Shown: piece by piece, positions 1 to 13,000 of the stretch
How the letters are laid out: the number at the start of each line of letters is the position of its first letter
Numbering within the stretch: the first letter of the stretch is position 1
Source: Sclerodactyla briareus
Lineage: Eukaryota > Echinodermata > Holothuroidea > Dendrochirotida > Sclerodactylidae
Assembly (NCBI GenBank): GCA_026419785.1
Contig: JAODTK010005143.1
Span: 1 to 64,000 of the forward strand
Reading direction: 5' to 3'
Length of the DNA stretch: 64,000 bases
Position numbers and translations under genes: made by a program
The notes under the pieces: model-generated
What the model was told of the DNA's origin: nothing
Database searches by the model: none
Seen by the model: the letters and a program-made list of their open reading frames with translations, nothing else

Positions 1-1256
1 GCAATATACTGGTCACTGGGAGCAAATCACCCTAAGCAGCAAGGTCATTACCGGTAAGGTGCAATTGAGTCACTGTAGCCTTTGTTGTTTGCGAGGTGAG
101 TTTTTTTTTTTTTGGTTATTTTTTTAATGTTTTCCTTAGGTGTGATTCATGAAGTTCCTTAGTCACGATGTGACCAATAGCTTACCATATACTAGTGTAC
201 CCATGACCCTTGCAGTAATTAATATTATTCCATTCTTGAACCTTGCTACTATACCACCGGACCATTGTGTTCTGATCGATTCACACCTGCAGGAAAATCG
301 CTAATGCAATAATACTGTCAACTTGGGGCAATCATCCATTAAGCCCCGCAAGGTCATTAAGCCCAGTGAGTGCAATTGAGTCACTGTAGCCTTTGTTGTT
401 GCGAGGGTAGTTTTTGTTTTTTGTTGGTATTTTTTTTAATGTTTTCCTTAGGTGATTCATGAATTCACTATAGCCACTATTGTGACCATGAGCTACCAAC
501 TATCCTAGTGTAACCATGACTCCTTGCAGTGATTTAATATGTCCACTGAACTTGCTACTAATACAACCGGACCATTGTGTTCTAAGCGATATGCCAAACC
601 TGCCGGAAAATGCGCTACTAATAGGCAATAACTGTCAACTTTGGGGGGCAATAAATCCATTAAGCCAGCAAGGTCATTACCAGTGAGGTGCAATTGAGTC
701 ACTGTAGCCTTTTTTGTTGCTAGGTGAGTTTTTTTTTTTTATGGTTATTTTTTTTAAAAATGTTTTCCTTAGGTGTTCATGAAATTCCACTATAGTCCAC
801 GATGTATCAATGAGCTACCAACTATACTAGTGTAACCATGACTCCTTTCAGTATGTATATTAGTCCGGCTGAACCTTGCTACAATACAACCGTGAACATT
901 GTGTTCTGATCGATATGGCCCACATGCAGGACATCGCTCATAATAGCAATATACTGTCACTTGGGCAATCATCCATTAACGCCAGCAAGGTCATTACCAT
1001 GAGGTGCTTGAGTCACGTAGCCCTTGTTGTTGCGAGGTGAGTTTTTTCCTTTTTTGGGTTGATTTTTTTTTAATGTTTCCCTTAGGTGATTCCTGATCAC
1101 TATAGCCACGATGTGATCAATGAGCTTACCACTATACTAAGTGTAACCATGACCCTTGCAGTAATGTACATATCCGGCTGAACCTTGCTACATATACAAC
1201 CGGACCATTGTGTTCTGATCGATCGCACACATGCAGGAAAATCGCTAAGTATAGCA
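1..1256. repeat. Tandem array, ~310 bp unit, four copies
   Basis: Four head-to-tail copies start near 1, 306, 624 and 944, and a fifth beginning near 1247 decays at once into unrelated sequence. Each copy has the block GCAAGGTCATTACC, then CAATTGAGTCACTGTAGCC, a T-rich run, ATGTTTTCCTTAGGTG, and GGACCATTGTGTTCTGATCG. Copies differ mainly by 1-base insertions and deletions. The array runs off the left edge, so its real length is unknown. Short open frames inside it are by-products of the repeat. Confidence 0.92.
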
Positions 1257-1918
1257 CTCTGGCAGTCTTGGGCAACACTTTTGTGCAGTCAGTGGAACGT
1301 TCCCCCCCCCCTCGTGGCTGTATCTGCAGCGAGGTCTTGGTCTCTATTTCATGGTTCCTCTGTGATGCTGACTTTTCGGGGTCACCATTACCAAGGTTCG
1401 TTACAGGGAATTTTGCGATAAGTCTCGTCGATCGGCTTTGGTATGAGCAGTCAACGTTGAACTTGAACTCCAGGTTTCAAGAAAGTGGTCAGAATCTTGG
1501 AGTTCTGCCTGATCATCCTTTGCGAGTGAGACGTGAAAAAAAATTAAAGCATTCCTGGGCGCAGCTGGTTATACCCTGCTCCCTCGACTCATTTGGAGCA
1601 CTAGTCGAGCACAGCAGGCGATGTTAATCGCTCCCATTGCTCATCCACGATCATAACGGCCAGGGTTTCTTGAGACCTTCTCTGAACTCGTGGAATTCAA
1701 ATTGAGTCAAATCGAATTATGACGTCAAATGCATTTCGAGGGCGCTCTGGTGGAGAGGTTGGGTGCGTCTGCATCCATCAAGCAAAGAAACGATTCCGTT
1801 CATAGCACAGTGACGCCCATACTCTTATAACTATTCCTCAATTGCTTAATTCCTTGATGATACAAAAATATGACCGGATTACGGAAAGCATTTCCTTACC
1901 TCCCGTTCTTTCCGTTTT
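1257..1918. other. Unassigned sequence after the 310 bp array
   Basis: A plus-strand frame is open for about 139 codons (1208-1627), but it begins inside the last repeat copy, resembles no family I know and has no clear splice signals. I see no supported gene here. Confidence 0.5.
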
Positions 1919-2030
1919 CGTTCTCACCTGAACTTTGTTCGAGGAGGACTAGTGGTCAGTGGTCAATAAAACAAGTGTTTTGGTGGGGGGGGGGGGGTGG
2001 TCCCTGTCTGTCTGTCCATGTGTGGTTTGA
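1919..2030. repeat. Dispersed repeat copy shared with 17.42 kb
   Basis: The words CACCTGAACTTTGTTCGAGG and CTGTCTGTCTGTCC recur in the same order and spacing at 17424-17505 (CGCCTGAACTTAGTTCAAGG, then CTGTCTGTCCGTC). This copy has a run of 14 G between the two blocks. It is probably one dispersed family; its full extent is unclear. Confidence 0.55.
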
Positions 2031-2324
2031 AATCCTCCTGAACCGTGGAACAAGCCGTCGTGCTAATATAATGTTATGGAAGTGTACCAATAAGAGACGT
2101 GCATCCCCTTTTTCGTCCAGGATACCATAGTAATGTTGCTCACATTTGCCATATTAATAAAATAGCCCGATGGCATGTCACAGATATTTCTTATATTCTC
2201 TATATTGTGGATACAACAGTTTCACGTATATAACAAATTGAAGGCGTAACGACTGATAGTATTTCTGGCATTATACGTGCTAATTTGGTAGTCTAATTTG
2301 CATACTTTATGTGATTTCAAAAAA

Positions 2325-2445
2325 CTTGTTGGATTCTCACAGAACCTTGGTGAACATGATTATTTACAGTCCCGATTAAATTTTACAGTAGGTTGAGGTC
2401 ACTAAATGGGTCATGAATTGGCTGAATTGGCATTTAAGTAGCCTC
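2325..2445. repeat. AT-rich dispersed repeat (TTGGATTCTCAGAAAC family)
   Basis: The words TTGTTGGATTCTCA...GAACCTTGGTGA...ACAGTCCC match 26408-26465 and, more weakly, 12380-12420, 12640-12710 and 14870-14930. The shared core is a short 'aaacttggtgag ... agtcccta' module followed by AT-rich sequence. It is non-coding. Confidence 0.45.
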
Positions 2446-2651
2446 TATTGCATAATGTATGAGATTGTAAATTGTTTTAATTCCATGGAACTTAGTGGAG
2501 ATGGTACACCTTCATCTCGATCAATTTAACAAATTTTCAAGGCCAACTGAGGTCATTTAATGTGAACCAATTGCAGAAATTACGCAATTTTTCAGAGTTT
2601 TGTGAGAAAGGGCAAAAATATCAAAATGACTGCCAGTAAGGTGTTCGAAGG

Positions 2652-2728
<77 letters not shown>

Positions 2729-2752
2729 CTCTGTCTGTCTGTCGGTCTGTCT
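2652..2752. repeat. CTAT tetranucleotide microsatellite
   Basis: About 19 units of CTAT run without a break and then change to CTGT units near 2730. A small frame through it reads Ser-Ile-Tyr-Leu repeats and is not a gene. Confidence 0.98.
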
Positions 2753-2814
2753 ATATCTGTAAACTTTTGCTTTTTGGGCACAAAATGTTCGTGCTTTGAT
2801 GAATCTCGACCAGC

Positions 2815-3790
2815 TGGTCACAATGTGTATTGATGATGGGTCATCTTTGACCACCTAAAGGTCAAATGGTATTTAAGGGGCACAATGGGCCAATAAGTGG
2901 AAAACTGCAAAACGCTACTTCTCCTACCAATTTTGGTGCACAGTGCTGATGTTCGGTCATAATGATGGTCTATCAGCTGAACCTTCGGAGTGTTCAGGAA
3001 TTTTCGAACCAAGGTCCCTCATGGGCCCTAGGGCCCATTTTATAAAATTTCACACAATGGTACTTGAAATGCATCTCCTCCCACAAGCTTCAATTATAAT
3101 TTCTTCAAATAGTAACATGTAATGTCCGTGCCGTAGAGGGCATTAGGGGTTGTTCAAGAATTTTGGGCCCAGGGCCACATTTGGGCCAGAGGCCCATTAT
3201 GTGAAATACGCAAAATTTGTATCTCCTGGCAAATTTAATGCACAGTGCTGATGTTTCGGCGGCGGTCATATTGATGGTCCAATAGCTGTACTTTCAGGGT
3301 GCCCAGGGATTTGGGACACACGCACAGTGTGCACGAGGGCCCATCATGTGGAAATTGGAAATTGCTTCTCCCTCTACAACGTTTGGTACACGTACTGACC
3401 ATATGTCATAATGATGGTCTAACCACGTACCTTTGGGTCTTCAGGAATTTTTTTAACCAAGGTCCCACTTGGGCCTGAGGGCGCATTTTATTAAATTAAT
3501 GGAGTTTGACACATTGGTACTGGTACTTGAAATGCATCCCTTCCCAAGTTATAATTAATTGATTGGTCCATCGTGCGTGTTTGCGAACTTTGGCTGAAGG
3601 CTGACTTTTGGCCCTAGGTCCACCATGTATATGCAACCGCTGCTACAATTTTGATGCACAGGTTAGTGATGATGTTCGGTCATAATGCAGTCTATCGCCG
3701 TATCTCAGGGTTCACAGGAATTTTGGACTTGAGTGCCCAGTTTGGCCCGAGGGGGTCCAACCATGCGGCCAATCACGCCAAATGGTCAGT
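2815..3790. repeat. Divergent tandem array, ~150-260 bp units
   Basis: The module TGCACAGTGCTGATGTTCGG...CATAATGATGGTCTA, then TTCAGGAATTTT, then GGGCC-rich words and a 'TGTGAAAT...CTTCTCC' linker recurs near 2932, 3240, 3390 and 3650. Spacing is irregular and identity is low, so this looks like an old array. The repeated GGGCCC words can pair with one another. Confidence 0.7.
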
Positions 3791-5289
3791 CCTGCAAAAT
3801 ACACTCAAAACGAATATAAAACAGATGTAAATTAACTCTTCGTAAGGGCCTAGTCGTGAAATTTGCAAGCGCCCTGATTGCTTTTAGCAGAATGAATATG
3901 GTATGTTTCTTGAATGGTGCATCTTTCACATGTTGGGACAGCCAATGTGTGAAATATTGCAGAGAAATGCATCTGCACACAATCATTGGTTCTTTGTAAT
4001 GAAATATTCAGTACATTTATACGGTTTGAGCTACAGCACCATTGGTGCTCTTGTTGTGAATTGTGATTCGAAGATCGGCATGTGGATCATGTGGGGTGCA
4101 TGCTCTCTCGATACTTACAAAACTATCATAAAACAAAAGGAACTCTCTATAGGATCGAACAATCTACACTTGTTTCACAAAACCTCTTGCTCACTCTTAC
4201 ATTCTGAGCATGATACTTTTAGCCATAATCTACTGAAAAACCTGCTGACCCAAAAGGAAGGTGTTTCCCATTTTGGGTTTTATTCACTAATGGAATGTAT
4301 GGTGCTGGATTCCATTATTCCAGATGCCCTCCTAAAAGCAGGGTTAGGATCCCCCACCTGAGTTTGTTGATACAATCACAGATTACCAAAAGGAGGGTGA
4401 CAATTTGTGATATTGTCAGTCCCATATTGCTGTTAAGAGCTGGGGTAGTTGATAAACTCAGACGAATACATTGCCGGGGGGGGGGGGAGGGGGATTCGAT
4501 TACCATCAGCTGAAGGAGGCGCTGAGAGGAAAGAGCCGGGAAAACACTGGACGTCGTACTGACTGATGATTAAAAACCATCGATCACACGCACCATAGCG
4601 ATCGATTTGAACAATCACACACAAACACCCGATGAAAGATCCTATTTCATAACCACTTGAATCTCAAATTCGAATTAACAAACTCATCTCGTTTTTGTGT
4701 CATGCACATCGACAGTTTCGGTCCAATACGCGCCACTGGAACGAATAAAATTGCTACTGAGTTTGTACAGTAATTGCTGACTTTTTTCTTTATCCTAAAC
4801 GTGCCCGTTTTTTTTCTCTGAAGTAAATGATGCTTTGCTGTGTTTTGCCCTAGAATTTGTTGATTTTCTTTTCAAATCAGGGTCAACGACTCTAGTTTTT
4901 ACGAAGTAAATTTTGCATTTACTTGTCATTGAGAATTTGAGCAGGTGAGGTCATGAAAATCATTGCGTAACAATAAGTCTGACTCGTTTTCACTATCTCA
5001 CGAATGAAAATCGTTGGCGGTTGGATTCGATACCTGTTATACTAACCAAAAGGAATCATAGTCTTGATTCTTCAAAGTCATGTTCCACAATTCCACTGAC
5101 CTTCAGGCACTGACAAATTATTATATTGCTGTGTGATGTTATGACGATCCATTACCTGTGTAATGGATTGTCTTACTACTGCTTCCTAAATAATGGTCAC
5201 AGAGTCCCTTCGACTGAGTGACAGATTGTTTACGTCTGAGCGAAGTGTGTTTCTATCCTTCTTTCCGACTTCCGAAGGCGTTATATAAT
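3791..5289. other. AT-rich unassigned sequence
   Basis: The plus strand is open for 152 codons at 3903-4361, with no recognisable domain, signal peptide or splice context and AT-driven composition. A G-run lies at 4476-4493. I see no supported gene. Confidence 0.5.
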
Positions 5290-7080
5290 ACATGATACAA
5301 AACGAGCCTAATTTCCCCTTGTCCAGTCGAGTAATAATTGTTCACTGCTATCAGCTTCGAATCCTTTTAGGCTCTGCACCGCAAACTCTATATTACATAC
5401 ATCGTCCCCTGGAGAGAACGCTGATTAGTTGGAAGTTTGACGACTGTCTAGTAGGCTGCCTGTCTCGCCAAGCTCAATGCTCCAATGAGAGGTCCTGCCT
5501 TCATCCGTGCCCTGTTTGGGCTCCGTACAAGCTCTTCCCAACTCACGTCGGAGCACATGGTTTTGTAAAAGATATTTTTTTGAGTTAGTGGTAACAAGCA
5601 TTGCTTTGCTTCCGATTTCGGTGATTGGATGGTGCCAGTCACAAGCCGAATACGATGCTCTGATTGGTTTTTTAGGGAATATCTTTGCGGGAGACAGGAA
5701 TTCTTCTGCCGAGCGGCAGGGAACAGGATCCAGATTAGGAAGAGGAGAGAGCGAGCTGGACCGAGGGGGTGGCCCTAGAGGGTCGTGTTCGAGGTGTCGT
5801 TTTTGGGAGAGTCACTTATTCGAATCAATGTCAAAACTCTCAAAAACTCTCTACTGTGTCGAGTGGTTTTTCTTGGAGACCTTTGGACCGATTCCTTTAT
5901 TGGCGAGTTGTTATTACGTATAATAAACTGGCGTACCGTCTGGACATGTGGTTCCTAATCGTATACATCGACTTCTATTTGAAGGTCAATGCATATTATG
6001 TCGAGCGCTGGTTTTTGCTCTGTGACGGTGATATTTAGTTTCAGAGAAAGCAGTGAGTGATTTGAGAACTCCGCTAAAACTCTTAAAATGGCTACGATCT
6101 GCAGAACCCTTCTCTTTCCTAACAGATAAGGCTGCTCAGTGATCATGACCAGTGGTACAATGTGTACCTGTCAGGTGTGTGCAGAAGTGTAGGGTCAACG
6201 GTCCACCACAGGTCCACTCCTGGCCATTCCGTGTAAAAACTGTAAATCATGTTCTCTCCATGAGAGTTGAGCGGCATAAAACGTCTGTTTACAACTTCCA
6301 GCTGTATAAGAGTGAAGGGAATCCTCCAGAAAGAGTGCAGAATATTATGCTTTCCATGTCGTTACCACCTCCCTTTGTATTAAAATTAGCCTCCCTTTTC
6401 TGCGTACTTCCTCGCAACCCTGCGGAGTTGTTTACACCCACAATTGGTAAAAGCTCCGGTTTCTCCGTCAGAAGACAGCCATCCCGGGGAAGCATCCTGA
6501 GGGATGGGGAGTAGGGACAGTGGCCCCGCCCGCCCCCCAAAAAATTTTTCAGAGGTGTCATAAATTTGTCAATTAGTCAAAGTAAAAAGGATCTCGAAAT
6601 GAAAAGTAAACTATAGAGTAATTGTTCTTTGATAATTGTACAGATTGCACCCACACAACTCAACATGAACATAGGCCTATATTGAAAAGATTAGTCTGTC
6701 CAAGCTCGCGCTTTGATATTGATATCAAATACCTAGCGCCACGAACTGACCCAACCTGATTGGTCAGACAGCTCAGACTTCTATCGGCCGAAGAGAAATG
6801 CGAGCTAATGCTGGGGGTTTTCAAATGGCGGTCCGCGGGTAAAAATCGGCCCCCGCCCGATGATGCAATCCGGCACACTATCAATACCAAGTTGGGAGAA
6901 TATATAGTTAGATTGATCAGACAAGCAAAATGTAGGAATTAATAACGAAGTTCATGAACTTGGAAAACGTCGATGCAATGTACCAAAAATGTCACTATCA
7001 TAAAATATTAAAAAAAAATGTTTAGTCAAGTAAGATATGATCAGAGATATTTCCAGGCTATAGGAATGGTGTTTATTACT
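5290..7080. other. Unassigned sequence with CCAAT-like words
   Basis: Moderate-length open frames on both strands (for example plus 5292-5588 and plus 6152-6514) resemble nothing I recognise. Inverted CCAAT words (GATTGG) occur at about 5623, 5661 and 6749. This is too weak to call a promoter. The 12-mer CTGATTGGTCAG at about 6750 occurs again near 31835. Confidence 0.4.
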
Positions 7081-8130
7081 TTTTTGTTGTTATATTTACT
7101 CATCTAGAATAACATTGCGACCCACAAATGTCAAATATCCTTTCCGACAAATTTGTGCTACGCTGCTTGACTAATCATGGTGCCATTTGCCCCTTTTACT
7201 TAATCTAAAAACGAATGAAGTTGTGAAGTTATTTATTTTAGAGAATAAAAAATGGCTATATGGACAACTAAACATTTGGGGGCATCTGTAACGACGTACT
7301 TTAATAGATTCACTATGCGCAGAGGCAACCAATTATCCGCTTCGCAACTATGGGCCCAAATTCGCATGAAAATAGAGAGGTTAAGGTGAGATTCACTTCT
7401 CTTGTAAAGTTATTTCCAATTAATTGAAAAATGGCAATCTGGAGACACCATTTGGCATTGAGAAGACCTCATTTCGAAAAAAATTGTGCTATGCTGCGCG
7501 GCAACTAATGGTACCGCTTCGAGGGGATATCCTGAAATAACCAAAAAACGTGGCTAAGGTTGAAATTATCTGATGCTTCAAGTTTACTTTTGAATTATCA
7601 CATGAAAATAAGCATCCGGAGATCACCATTTGGCATTTGAGACCTAATTTCGAAAATTCACTACGCTGGCGGCAAACTAATGGTTGCCACTTGCGTTTTT
7701 TAGATTAGGTATAAAGCCGCTTGAACATACGGGGGCTAAAACATACGGTGGCTAAATGAAATGCATTTTAATTGCTATTATTTCGAAGTACTACAAGAAA
7801 AAATGGCATCGGGGCTCACCGTGCATTTGAGAAGACCATAATTTGAAGTTTTCGCTAGGCTTCGCGACAAGTAATGAGGCCGGCCGCTCTGCTTCATTGG
7901 TATAATCGAATCAACATACGGTTGGCCAAGTGAATTCCAATTTTGGGTGCCATTTCATTTTTTTTTTTATATTTGAATTATTATTTGCGTGCAAAATGCA
8001 TCTGGAGCTCTCATTTTTTGGCAACAGAGAACATTTTTTTCCATAGGCACTATCTACGATCATTTGTAATGTATGCTGCGCGCCAACCCGTTGGGTCGCT
8101 CGGATTGAATCGTCCAATCACCTGCTGATG
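7081..8130. repeat. Divergent tandem array, ~155-220 bp units
   Basis: About six degenerate copies share 'TGCTACGCTGC...CAACTAATGG...CCGCTT', preceded by 'GGAGACACCATTTGGCATTGAG' and an AATTTCGAA word. Landmarks lie near 7155, 7315, 7486, 7657, 7851 and 8070. A short inverted relic is visible near 34840-34865 (AACGGGTTGGCGCG reads as the complement of the 8075 copy). It is non-coding. Confidence 0.7.
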
Positions 8131-8261
8131 GGCCCCAAAAAATTCATTTTTGGCACGACGCCCCTGGGAGGGGTTACTACAAGGGATGTCATTCTAAGAT
8201 TTTATTTGTGAGTGAATTGCATTAAGGAATGCTGAATCACACCCCGAATAATCTGCCCAGA

Positions 8262-9262
8262 ATTCGTCGGTGGCCACCTAGGTTGGTCATTCAGTCCCAA
8301 AAAGGTCAATGTTCATTTGCAGTGAAAATTTGCTTTTGTGTGGTTTGCGCTTCAGTATCTTGGATGCTCTAGTTCTCGACTAGCGATCTTGCAAGAAAGT
8401 TATGCATCTAGAGTGTGCAAAACTCTTACCTTAAGCTATATGGTCCGCAACTCCAAGACTGAACTTGCTCAGTGGTGCAGCCACGGGTATTTCTTCTAGT
8501 TCCAACTGAAATATTGTGACCGATACTATGCCGCATTCAGTCGCAGCTGATGTTGATTTGAATTGGATTCGATTTGTTGGTTTCTACGAATTCAGGAAGC
8601 CAATAGGACTCATTTATGGACCGTGGATGAGCACCGACAATCACTTGCCTCCTCGAAGGAGTGATGAGCATTCTTCGACCTGCGGGTGACAGATCTCAGG
8701 GGTAACTCGATTCTCCTTGATAAAGGGGCCGGAGAGTATCTTGGATGACCATAACCTGTGCTGATTGTCATCAATGGTTCTTCACAGGGTCGATCCGTCG
8801 AATGTTCCAAGATTCGTCGGTGGCCACTAGGTGTCATTTCAGTCCACAAAATGGTTAATTGAATTGCCTTTGAAATATTTTTTATGATGCTCTCGTTCTC
8901 GCCTGGCAATTTTGCAAAGAAATTTATTCAATCTGATTGTGCAAAATTTCCACCTAAGCTATGTGGTCCGCAACTCCAAGACTGAACTTGCTCAGTGGTG
9001 CAGCCAAGGGGATTTCTTCTAGTTCCAACTGAAATATTGTGACCGATACTATGCCGCATTCAGTCGCAGCTGATGTTGATTTGATTGGATTTGATTTGAT
9101 TGGATTTCTACGAATTCAGGAAGCCAATAGGACTCATTTATGGACCGTGGATGAGCACCGACGATAACTTGCCTCCGAAAGGGGTGATGGGCATTCTTTC
9201 ACCTGCGGGTGAACAAATTTCACGTGTAAGCAGAATTCTCCCATTGATGAATGGCCGAAGTT
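8262..9262. repeat. Direct duplication of a ~550 bp segment
   Basis: Copy 1 (8262-8811) and copy 2 (8812-about 9262) both begin ATTCGTCGGTGGCCAC and share a nearly identical core from 'TATGGTCCGCAACTCCAAGA' to 'GACCGTGGATGAGCACCGAC' (8437-8640 and 8962-9162). Copy 2 has an expanded GATTTGATTG run. The plus strand of both copies reads GLIYGPWMSTD, but the surrounding frame is broken differently in each, and I do not recognise the peptide. Confidence 0.9.
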
Positions 9263-11202
9263 GTTTCGCAACAAATTCACGTAGGTTTTGGAAAAGCGAA
9301 AAATCATATGACTGATAAATGACGAGTATATGTAAGCACTAGATTAAAGAAAGAGAGGTAGAAAACCCGAAATTACCCGAACTTTTTCAAAAAACGACGT
9401 CGGTATTTATTGCAGTTCAGAATGTATCGTCATCAGGCGATCGAGCGCAAAGCGCGTGAAAAATATTGGGGGACAATACTAGTATCGCCTATTATTCGTT
9501 ATTAATTCGGATTCTGCATTTAATCTCTGCCCAAATCTGTCCTATTCTCCAACTGAATGTTGATAAATTCCTGCTCGGGTTTTTATTCTCAATGGTTTCA
9601 GACAAAACCTTGCATGCATGACTCATGTAATTATGCATACTAGTACTGGTCTAACGATAGCGCAAACCAACAGTATTTCCGACCGTCCCTCGAGGTGCGC
9701 TCAGTCAAATACAATTAACACGAGGGCAATCCCGAGTTGCGGATCTCATCGGCAAATGTGGAACTATTAATTTGTTTTTACTTGCTAACCAAAAACTTTT
9801 CGCGAGTTGCAAAAGGACAAAATCTATCAAAATATGTCGACAACACCATTTTCCCCTTTTCCCCCAAAAATATTCATATTGGCTTGAAAATTTTCAGAAA
9901 ATTTACAACCATAAATGTTTGGGGAACCCTTTGTTTCGATACCTTGTACATTCTTCTGAAATTTGAAATCATTCCGTCCTCCCAATCTTAAATATACCCA
10001 AAATTGACCCAGTTTTCAGAATTCTCCAATTTGACCAAAAATCTATTTTTCTCCCCTAAAATCGACATTTATTTATTTTGGGCTTATTGCATATGGGAAA
10101 AGTTGTTATTTGTGCCTTCTTATCTGCCTACAAAGTTTGAAAATCATTCACCATTGGAATAAGAAAGGCATATCTTAAAAACTATGAAAACTTGTCACAA
10201 TGAGAATTGCCCCAAAATTTGTTTTTGACCCCCTAAATTCCCCTAATTTTGATAGTTTCCGTCTAATTTTGATGAACACTATAGGTTTAGTGACTATTCA
10301 GGCGTGTGCAAAACATGTTTAGCCACTCCAAAATGGAGTATTTGCGAAAAACCATCAAAAATCTGACGGGCACACGCAAAAGCCACACACACACACCGCA
10401 ACACACAACGGACACCTGCGAGTGCACCTCATTGCTGGATCACCCGGCACCCATGGTACCCCACCAATGGGACCCCTCATTGGATATTTCCAAACCGCCA
10501 CAATGTTTACCATAGCACCCGTTGCTATGACAACCAGCAACAGTAAATATAGGTGAATGGCACACTGACTACAATGAGTCCTCATTCGGTTCGCGGGCCC
10601 TTCGGGACGATGCGATACGTAAAGGGGTCGTGGTATTTTTCATCTCGGGACCTGTTCCTAAGATCGATCAAGCGACCTTGGGGGCGCAAGCTATCCAAGG
10701 TTTGAACCTAGAGCTGACGAACAAGGCAGACAAATTCGGCTACAATTAGTCTAACTTACACACTGGGAATTCATGTACCCAATAGAATCAAGTCTCTTCG
10801 ACTGAATGAAAATCCCTCCGAGAAGTGCAAAACGCTTCGCGCGCTGCTAGCGAGCAACTTACGGTTGAAAGTTAAAAAAAAAAACGTAATGCCCAGAAAT
10901 TACCTACCCATGGGGGCAGAACTTGAACTCGACCATGTATTTGAAAAGAAACATGCATGTCACGGGCGTAAACTATCAAACACCCATGGCTTCCGTAGAG
11001 CAGCCGAATTGTTGACTCTTCTCGTTCGTTCCATCAGAACCGACGGTAGTAAATAATTAGCCCATCATTATGCTAAATTTTTTATTACTAAGGTCAGCTA
11101 TAAATTCACAAAACCTCAATGTGTGCGATTTTATATTTATTCCCTCACAACTTCGAAGATGGGGACATTAGATATTAGTTCCCCTTCAAAAAGTATACTA
11201 TC
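9263..11202. other. AT-rich unassigned sequence
   Basis: Around 9440-9475 is a 'GCGATCGAGCGCAAAGCGCG' word of a kind that also appears near 36868, 38341 and 52025 and probably marks a dispersed element. A short CA-rich run lies at 10383-10402. No convincing gene was seen. Confidence 0.45.
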
Positions 11203-11285
11203 TTACTACTACTACTACTACTACTCCTACTACTCTCCCTACTACTACTACTACTAACTACTACTACTACTACTACTACTACTAC
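11203..11285. repeat. CTA trinucleotide microsatellite
   Basis: About 25 ACT/CTA units with a few interruptions (TCC and CCCT near 11225-11240). Confidence 0.95.
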
Positions 11286-11554
11286 GATACACTATATGGT
11301 ATAATATCCAGTAATTAGTTTTGCGAGATACCTTTTGTCGCCCATTGTAACTGTTACAAGGTCATTATTTCTATTCTAGATAATCAGCTAGACAGTGTCA
11401 TCCCAACAAGACAGTCGCCTCTTTGAAGATCGGGAACATATCGGGCATTTACAAAAAATAAGACCCCACCTACCCGAATAACATCAGCGAAAAATAATCA
11501 CATTTTTGCGATAGAAGGTGAGTCTCTTGGTAACCTTAGTCAACTCTGTTTCCA

Positions 11555-11650
11555 GTCCATGTGCGTATATATGTGCGCGCTTGTGTGTGTGTACATGTAG
11601 GGGGGGTGTGCGTGACTGTATATGTGTGTGGTGTGTGCGCTTGTTTATGT
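11555..11650. repeat. Imperfect TG-rich tract
   Basis: Alternating TG/CG dinucleotides with a G-run in the middle. The Cys- and Val-rich frames through it are by-products. Confidence 0.75.
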
Positions 11651-11792
11651 TTGCGTCGACCTTGCATGCTTCCCGGATGTGTGCATGGTCCTGTAATTAA
11701 AAACGGCTGTTGATGACTCGGTCATTAGTTGTGTGGTAAACCATGAACATGATCGAATTATCTAGTATTTGGTATTCCTAAATATTAGTATT

Positions 11793-12310
11793 CTAACTGA
11801 GTTCATCTTTCCTCCTAGCCATCCTGACCCGTATGATCTTGAATCGATCTAGGATGTGGGCTCTTGCCCCAATCAAGCCATCTCCTAGCCGATCATTTTC
11901 GAATGTCATCGGTATTGATTGCAGTGAGTCAAGAGATAGAAGAGGCCCGTCGTTGCCAACACGGGCTTCAAATGTAACTTTCAGGTGAGAAGTTTGTAGA
12001 ACGAATGTCTCTCTTTGCACGTTTTTCTTTCTTTCTGTGCAACAATGCGAAAGAACCAATAGAAACAGACACATTACACTGCTGCTCCCAGCTGAAAAAT
12101 TCTCTCAAATACCTCAATAAACCTAAATAGGGTTACACGTTCAAGGGGACCTCCATGAGGAACATCCACTGCTTTATAGGGACTCCGGCGTTATTACGGT
12201 ATGTATCTTGTTGTTCGAGCTCGTTAGCAAGATTACAGACCGACCGAATGACTAATGGTGTGGTGGCTCCATGGATACATGAATATGGGAAGATTATTTT
12301 TCGATTTCCA
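11793..12310 (-). other. Two coding-like islands, unidentified
   Basis: On the minus strand a frame is open from 12074 to 11793 (93 codons) and another from about 12354 to 12133 (73 codons). The second follows a good acceptor, TTATTTTTTCAG, with the exon side beginning at 12310. Amino-acid composition is balanced (for example GPLLSLDSLQSIPMTF and NLANELEQQDTY), unlike the AT-rich noise nearby. I do not recognise a family, and no strong donor is visible. This may be two exons of one minus-strand gene or chance. Confidence 0.22.
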
Positions 12311-12359
12311 CTGAAAAAATAATCAAGTCTTTCAATGTGGCACAATTCTGCCAAATTTT

Positions 12360-12990
12360 ACTCTTAATTTATATCGGATTTCTGAAACTTGGTGGGTATG
12401 TCTATCTTTAGTCCCCTCAAATGTTAATTAACATATTCGGGGTCACTGGAGGGCATTTCCTATTCTAATTTGGGGCAATGATTTGCTACTTTTTTATGAT
12501 TGTTGTCATTTTTTTTAAGACGTATTGTGGGTGCGGACCACCGTCGGTCCTAAGATATTTGAAACTAGGGAATCGGGTCCATTGCCAGTCAATTAATGTG
12601 GTTAAATAATTCGCATATTTGAATATTCTCTAACTCAGCCACATGTCCACAAAACTTGGTACTTCCGCTTGGTAGACATAGTCAACAATCTAAGTCCCTA
12701 TAAATTCAAACTTGTTCATCACCATTGTCCCATTCATAAGTGAAGCGCTTAGGGCGGAAAACTATATCACATCCCTCTTATGCTTTGGGATTTTGCTGCT
12801 ATTGATTGCTAACTGACAATCGCTCCCTTTCGGCCTCTCAGTTCAGGTTGGTTGGAACGTATAATGTTTTAACAAAACCATTACTAGACTAGCTGTTCAT
12901 GATTCCACTTGTAATCTATTCTATTGATCTACTTTATTCACCCATACAACAGGTTTTTGGCGACTTTTGACCTCAATTGTTCCTTCATTT
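12360..12990. repeat. Dispersed AT-rich repeat fragments
   Basis: Two copies of the 'aaacttggt...agtccct' module (near 12385 and 12650) belong to the same family as 2325-2445 and 26408-26465. Non-coding. Confidence 0.4.
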
Positions 12991-13000
12991 GACCCCTTGA

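Noticed and set aside
2602-2799. Open frame with Ser-Ile-Tyr-Leu repeats
   Set aside because: It is a translation of the CTAT microsatellite.
3903-4361. 152-codon plus-strand open frame
   Set aside because: No domain, splice context or signal peptide; chance open frames of this size are expected in AT-rich sequence with this many frames.
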